Shown here: positions 5,520 to 6,778 of the stretch, one piece after another
How positions within the stretch are numbered: position 1 is the stretch's first letter
Layout of the letters: every line of letters begins with the position of its first letter
Source: Actinomycetes bacterium
GTDB lineage: Bacteria; Actinomycetota; Acidimicrobiia; Acidimicrobiales; RAAP-2
Assembly (NCBI GenBank): GCA_021787255.1
Contig: JAJYMD010000325.1
Coordinates: 1-6,778, forward strand
Direction of reading: 5' to 3'
DNA length: 6,778 bases
Program-made: the position numbers and the translations under genes
The notes under the pieces: generated by a model
The model's input: only the letters and a program-made list of their open reading frames with translations
Databases searched by the model: none
Told to the model about the DNA's origin: nothing

Positions 5520-6778
5520 GGCTCCTGGGCTCCGAGGGGCTCGACGCTCGCCGACAGCTCGAACCACGAGTAGCCGTACGGACCGAGCGCGAGCGGGTAC
5601 GGCTCGGCGCCGACAGCTGGGAACGGGACCCGTCCGAGCACCTCTACGGGACGCATCCCCTCCCAGGGCGCGAGGTCGAGCAGCGCCGGCTGCGCGAAGC
5701 GGCTCAGGTTGTGGACGCACAGGACCGCCTGGGACCTGTGCCCGGGCACGGCCGGCTCCTGGCCGGTCGAAACGGGCACGGCCGGCTCCTGGCCGGTCGA
5801 AACGGGCACGGCCGCGATCGAGGCCTCCAGGACCTCGCCGGAGCGCACGAAGGCGAGGATCGAAGGGTTCGGGCAGTCCAGCACCTCCATCCTCCCGACG
5901 CCGAGGACCGGCAGGGACCGGCGCTGCACCAGCATCCCCCGAAGCCAGTGGAGGAATGATCCGGGGTTGCGCATCTGCGCCTCGACGTTGACCGCGCCGT
6001 ACCCGTAGACGGGGTCCATGAGCGGAGGGAGGTAGAGCCGAGCGAAGTCCGCGCGCGAAAAGCCCCCATTTCGGTCGGGCGACCACTGCATGGGCGTGCG
6101 GACCGAGTCGCGGTCACCCAGATAGATGTTGTCGCCCATCAGGATCTCGTCTCCGTAGTAGACGACGGGGCTCCCTGGCAGGGACAGGAGGAGGGCGTAG
6201 AGCAGCTCCGCCAACCTGCGGTCGCCGTCGAGCAGCGGAGCGAGCCGCCGGCCGATGCCCATGTGGCGCTTCATGCGCGGGTCCTTCGCGTACTCGGCGA
6301 AGAGGTAGTCGCGCTCCTCGTCGGTCACCTGCTCGAGGGTCAGCTCGTCGTGATTGCGCAGGAAGATCGCCCATTGGCACCCGTCGGGGATCTCCGGGGT
6401 CTGCGACAGGATCTCGGTGACCGGGAACCGCTGCTCGCGTCGGACCGCCGTGAAGAGGCGCGGCATCAGCGGGAAGTGGAAGCACAGATGGCACTCGTCT
6501 CCGGTGCCGAAGTAGTCGGCGACGTCCGCCGGCCAGCCGTTGGCCTCCGCGAGCAGGATCCTCCCGGGGTACTCGGCGTCCAGCTGCTTGCGGATCCGGC
6601 GAACGTACGCGTGGGTCTCCGGCAGGTGCTCGCCGCTCGTCCCGTCGCGCTGGAAGAGGTACGGGACCGCGTCGAGCCTGAACCCGTCGAGCCCGAGGTC
6701 CAGCCAGAACCGGACGACCTCGAGCATTGCTTCAGCGACCTCGGGGTTGTCGTAATTCAGGTCGGGCTGGTGGGAGTA
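5516..6778 (-). CDS. treS: Trehalose synthase / maltose alpha-D-glucosyltransferase, N-terminus missing (partial)
   Basis: TreS (GH13, subfamily 16) interconverts maltose and trehalose by intramolecular rearrangement in the cytoplasm. The 420 visible residues start at YSHQPDLNYDNPEV; about 170-180 N-terminal residues should lie right of the window. The three GH13 catalytic residues are present: nucleophile Asp in DGFRLDAVPYL (codon 6671-6673), acid/base Glu in LLAEANGW (6545-6547), and transition-state Asp in FLRNHDEL (6347-6349). TreS-typical blocks follow: ERDYLFAEYAKDPRMK, GDEILMGDNIYLGDRDSVR and MDPVYGYGAVNVEAQ. The C-terminal beta domain has LCVHNLSRFAQP and LGPYGYSWFEL. Between LAFVR and AVLCVHNLSRF, where relatives have only a short turn, sits an extra stretch of roughly 35-38 residues containing AVPVSTGQEP twice. 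The stop TGA (5516-5518) overlaps the GTG of the maltokinase-like gene. Identity is very secure. Confidence 0.96.
   Translation of the reverse strand, partial: YSHQPDLNYDNPEVAEAMLEVVRFWLDLGLDGFRLDAVPYLFQRDGTSGEHLPETHAYVRRIRKQLDAEYPGRILLAEANGWPADVADYFGTGDECHLCFHFPLMPRLFTAVRREQRFPVTEILSQTPEIPDGCQWAIFLRNHDELTLEQVTDEERDYLFAEYAKDPRMKRHMGIGRRLAPLLDGDRRLAELLYALLLSLPGSPVVYYGDEILMGDNIYLGDRDSVRTPMQWSPDRNGGFSRADFARLYLPPLMDPVYGYGAVNVEAQMRNPGSFLHWLRGMLVQRRSLPVLGVGRMEVLDCPNPSILAFVRSGEVLEASIAAVPVSTGQEPAVPVSTGQEPAVPGHRSQAVLCVHNLSRFAQPALLDLAPWEGMRPVEVLGRVPFPAVGAEPYPLALGPYGYSWFELSASVEPLGAQEP
5744..5813. repeat. 30-bp tandem repeat (two full copies plus a 10-base third) inside treS
   Basis: Bases 5744-5773 and 5774-5803 are identical 30-mers beginning GGGCACGGCC and ending GGTCGAAAC; GGGCACGGCC recurs at 5804-5813. 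The unit is a multiple of three and stays in frame, encoding AVPVSTGQEP twice and then AVP in TreS. Each unit also contains a small inverted repeat, CCGGC-TCCTG-GCCGG. Exact identity of the copies, including third codon positions, suggests recent duplication or ongoing slippage. Confidence 0.9.

Noticed and set aside
5744..5813. The tandem repeat as a CRISPR array or transcription-factor binding array
   Set aside because: Copies abut with no spacers, the unit is in frame inside treS, and only two full copies exist.
5520..6086. Upstream extension of the maltokinase-like frame, giving a 615-residue product
   Set aside because: The extra 189 residues are Arg/Pro-rich, out of frame within treS, and have no family resemblance; the GTGA overlap at 5516-5519 gives a natural start.

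Overview
The window is GC-rich throughout, almost fully coding, and uses GTG as well as ATG starts. The gene set (CysN without an APS kinase, a group III phosphofructokinase, and a trehalose synthase overlapping a maltokinase-like gene) fits an actinobacterium. The class cannot be fixed from the sequence; a deep-branching group such as Acidimicrobiia is only a guess.

Layout, left to right. (1) 1-1376, plus strand: the last codons of cysD, then cysN, encoding the two subunits of ATP sulfurylase (sulfate activation). (2) 1401-1898, minus strand: an unrecognised small four-helix membrane protein, convergent with cysN. (3) 1899-2065: a divergent intergenic region holding a perfect 7-5-7 palindrome. 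(4) 2066-3076, plus strand: galT, with every metal and catalytic ligand of the E. coli enzyme in place. (5) 3092-4141, minus strand: a phosphofructokinase with the D104/K124 signature of pyrophosphate-dependent enzymes. It is convergent with galT across 15 bases and a perfect 9-bp inverted repeat. (6) 4239-5519 and 5516-6778, minus strand: a maltokinase-like gene and, overlapping it by GTGA, the 3' part of treS, which runs off the right edge.

The minus-strand genes treS, maltokinase-like and pfk read in that order and may be one transcript. TreS interconverts trehalose and maltose. A normal maltokinase would feed maltose into maltose-1-phosphate and alpha-glucan synthesis. PPi-dependent phosphofructokinase and GalT handle the hexose-phosphate pool.

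The most notable points are two. The maltokinase-like protein has lost several residues expected for ATP and metal binding, although it keeps the fold and the HGD motif. TreS carries a proline-rich insertion built from a perfect 30-bp tandem duplication in its C-terminal domain. No RNA gene, CRISPR array, insertion sequence or phage gene was seen, and no wholly new system stands out.
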